DNA of 64,000 nt, from the NCBI GenBank assembly GCA_025331565.1, contig JAFREQ010000012.1, forward strand, positions 12,390,501-12,454,500. Direction: 5' to 3'. Under the pieces are notes generated by a model that was not told the origin of the DNA, searched no databases, and saw only the letters and a program-made list of their open reading frames with translations. Positions 61,901-64,000 of the stretch are shown here, piece by piece. A program made the position numbers and the translations under genes. Numbering within the stretch: the first letter of the stretch is position 1; each line of letters starts with the position of its first letter. The DNA comes from Holacanthus passer (taxonomy: Eukaryota > Chordata > Actinopteri > Pomacanthidae).

Positions 61901-63037
61901 TAGTCTTTCAAGATCTACTGCTCTGTTTTGCAGTGCTTTTCTGCCCTCTTGTGGTCAAACTTGGGATTGCATGGCCTGTTCCACAGTGAGGAACATAGAA
62001 GATGCTTCTTGCATCACCCTAAAAGGACTCTGACTGACCCTAAAGCAAATTAGAGATAAGATCAGAAAAAAGGACAAAGGCATTGTTTCAGTTTAAAGAT
62101 TTCGGTCAGTTTTTGAAGTAACTCCACTGTTCTATGTTTTAAAGATTAGTGGATCCCCTGAAGTAGCAGGCGGATAATCTGCTTGTCTCACTCTTTTAGA
62201 GGTGTACTGCCAGCCTCCTCCAGAGGTGGAGCAGGGCTACGTGGTGGCTGTCCAGAAGACTGAATATGAAGTTGGCTTTGACATCCACTACCTCTGCAAA
62301 AAGAACTTCCTGCTGGATGGACCCCAGAAGGTCACCTGCCTGTCGAATGGCAGCTGGAGCGCATTGCCTCCATACTGCAGAGGTGAGGGAGGTTTCAAAT
62401 GGCCACACCAGAAACACTATATGTGCATTTGATTAGTTTGTATAAGGAAAAAAAAAATAATATCCTTATGGAACATTCAGTATGCACAATGCAAATATGC
62501 TAGTTTGCATTAACCCACATACATAATACACAAATGTGCACATACAAACAAGAATCAACACAGCACTCTGTTTTTGATGCTTATATCAAATTATTTATAC
62601 CTTATTGATCATCTTCACAGCTCGCTGTCTCATCCCTGCCGAGAGAAGCCGTGTGGTGATTGGTGGAGTGAAGCGCTGGCCGTTTGACGTTACAGACGCT
62701 GTGGTTCCTCATGGGGAAAATGTGACGTTCTACTGCAAACATCCTCGCAAGCAGTGCAGCTTCACTGCGACCCAGGCCTGCTTTGATGGAAAGCTGCAGC
62801 CACCAGCCTGCTACCTCGGTAAACCTGGTCCTCCCATACAGGCCGTCCTGTTCTGTATTGCTTTCAGCATGTCAGTCAGAAGAACATGTGGGGAGGGTTT
62901 GATTGACAGTTGGAGACTTTTGCAATATTCATGAACCCTGTCTTTGTTTTTCAGAGCCCACATGGTTGCAGTATAAGCTCTTCCCTCACCGGCTGGTGTC
63001 AGAGATTGAAGCATGTGAGCCTGGCGATGTGGAGTGA
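55269..63037 (+). CDS. Secreted WAP-like plus sushi protein with APOH-type domain V
   Basis: Probably a secreted lipid- or surface-binding plasma protein related to beta-2-glycoprotein I (APOH). Coding exons are 55269-55335, 56578-56712, 57109-57300, 60945-61068, 61562-61638, 62200-62382, 62621-62818 and 62955-63037, all in phase and giving 352 aa (human APOH 345). Residues 1-22 are a signal peptide. Residues 23-67 form an 8-Cys WAP-like knot (C3-x5-C4-x5-C5, C6-x3-C7-x3-C8). Three 4-Cys sushi domains follow: one on exon 3, one split over exons 4-5 and one on exon 6. Exons 7-8 encode a 6-Cys unit (FYCKHPRKQCSF, ACYLEPTWLQYKLF, then a last Cys near the end) like APOH domain V, with its basic patch and aromatic membrane loop. 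APOH itself has five sushi units and no WAP. Possible N-glycosylation sites are NVT, NGS and NQT. Introns of 3.6 kb (57301-60944) and smaller hold repeats only. Confidence 0.85.
58943..58990. repeat. (TG)n microsatellite
   Basis: About 24 uninterrupted TG units within the third intron of the WAP/sushi gene. GT-rich sequence continues on both sides. Confidence 0.97.
60134..60737. repeat. hAT-like non-autonomous element (MITE)
   Basis: The left end CACTGGTGGAAGAAGTATTC at 60134 and the right end ACTCAAGTAAATGTACACATTACCACTG (ending 60737; its reverse reads CAGTGGTAATGTG) form imperfect terminal inverted repeats of hAT type. The inside carries TAACTAGTGACTATGTGGAG and GTGCAATATTTGCATCTGAA, phrases shared with the copies at 29.8 and 9.6 kb. 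No transposase frame and no clean target duplication. Confidence 0.65.
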
Positions 63038-63537
63038 TCACCTGGACGTCTGACCCATCTGACCTCCATTAAACTGTGTCACACGTCCTGACACACGCCA
63101 TCACCCAGAGCAGTCCATCTTCACTCTCCTTGCTTCAACAAATTTATACTATGATTATGGTCTGTTAGAGGCTGAAGTATTTTTCCCAGCTCTCGTGGAT
63201 CAGCAGAATAAGCTGCCTATACTGTGCTCATGGCCTCTGTCACTCTCTCCTGCATCCTGTCAAACTGCAGGCGTAATTATAATCTGCAAACTCCTCAAGT
63301 ATTACTTTGATCCTCCTCCAGCTTCTCGAGCCAATGCACACTGTAGATGCACCATAGGCCTTTACCATGATGTATATATGATGCATTAATACATGCTCTG
63401 TCAGTTATGCCTGTGATGATACCTCCATAACTCATAATGGCTTGACTCTGTGATACCTCACTGTGTGACCTTTCCTTCTTCTTCTTGAGTGTGACGCATC
63501 AAGTCTCGCGGCTTGTTAGGTGTTAATGTGGAATAAA
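63038..63537 (+). terminator. 3' UTR and poly(A) signal of the WAP/sushi gene
   Basis: AATAAA at 63532-63537 is the first convincing signal after the stop, for a UTR of about 0.5 kb. Confidence 0.6.
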
Positions 63538-63549
63538 AGTAATGTCAAA

Positions 63550-64000
63550 CTGGTTCTTGCTCTCTGCTCGGGTCCCATTTTTTTATGACACAAACTGCTC
63601 CTGTGTGACTTCAGGTTCATGCTCATCGCTCCTGTGCTCTGCCTCCCGTCGCTCTGACTGTCAGGCGCGCGCACAGCCTTCCTCTGCAGGCTGCAGGTTC
63701 AACAGTACTCATAGGCTGAACATGGATACTGGTCGGACCCGGTAGGCTGCGACAACATAGCAACTCCCCTTGACCCCTCCCTCCCTCGGCATTCGCAGCA
63801 TCACCCTTTACACCGCACAGTCATATTTGGTCCTCCGGAAATATCCTCGGCACGGGTAAGCCAGTCCCTATGTAGCGACTCTCTGGGTGGAGTAGAGTTT
63901 AAAATACAGTTTTAAATGTATCGACATGCATCCTGCAGCGGCTCTGACTGCAGGGCTCGAGGAGGCGACCGCGCGCAGGGAAAGTTTGTCCTCGAGCCGC
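63550..64000 (+). promoter_or_regulatory. GC-rich stretch, possible promoter and first exon of the next gene
   Basis: GC and CpG rise (GTCAGGCGCGCGCACAGCC, GCGACCGCGCGCAGGG). CTCGGCACG|GGTAAGCC gives a possible donor at about 63856. No protein family is recognisable before the window ends, so the gene and even its strand are uncertain. Confidence 0.35.

Overview
The window reads as nuclear DNA from a ray-finned (teleost) fish. Coding exons are short and bounded by GT-AG introns. Introns and spacers are AT-rich and carry fish-type DNA-transposon relics and microsatellites, and protein matches are to vertebrate families throughout. The gene content matches human 19q13.3-q13.4: TTYH1, UBE2S, SHISA7 and ZNF865 from 19q13.42, and JOSD2 and DBP from 19q13.33. 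This part of the fish chromosome therefore seems to keep an ancestral linkage. I assembled exons by eye from splice sites, codon phase and remembered family sequences; no search was run.

Layout: (1) 1-5041, + strand, the last four coding exons and 3' UTR of a tweety-type channel/membrane gene, best fit TTYH1. (2) 6550-9230, - strand, complete JOSD2, a Josephin deubiquitinase. (3) 11.4-16.4 kb, + strand, complete UBE2S, the K11-chain E2 of the anaphase-promoting complex, with a CCAAT-box promoter. (4) 17.6-25.9 kb (3' UTR perhaps to 29.2 kb), + strand, SHISA7, an AMPA/GABA-A receptor auxiliary subunit; its conserved PDZ-binding tail lies out of frame. (5) 32.5-42.1 kb, + strand, a 12-finger C2H2 protein resembling ZNF865. 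(6) 43.6-54.4 kb, + strand, complete DBP, a PAR-bZIP circadian output factor with E-boxes in promoter and intron. (7) 55.27-63.04 kb, + strand, a secreted protein with a signal peptide, a WAP-like knot, three sushi domains and an APOH-type lipid-binding domain V. (8) 63.55-64 kb, a GC-rich stretch that may be the promoter of the next gene.

These are unrelated single genes, not an operon or pathway. Two pairings are worth noting: a deubiquitinase and a ubiquitin-conjugating enzyme lie head to head (JOSD2/UBE2S), and a clock-output regulator sits directly upstream of a plasma-protein-like gene (DBP/APOH-like). The best leads are the WAP+sushi+APOH-domain-V architecture, the dual-frame TTYH1 exon, the SHISA7 frame break, the 42-bp-spaced CCAAT boxes of UBE2S and the CRE/E-box composite of DBP.
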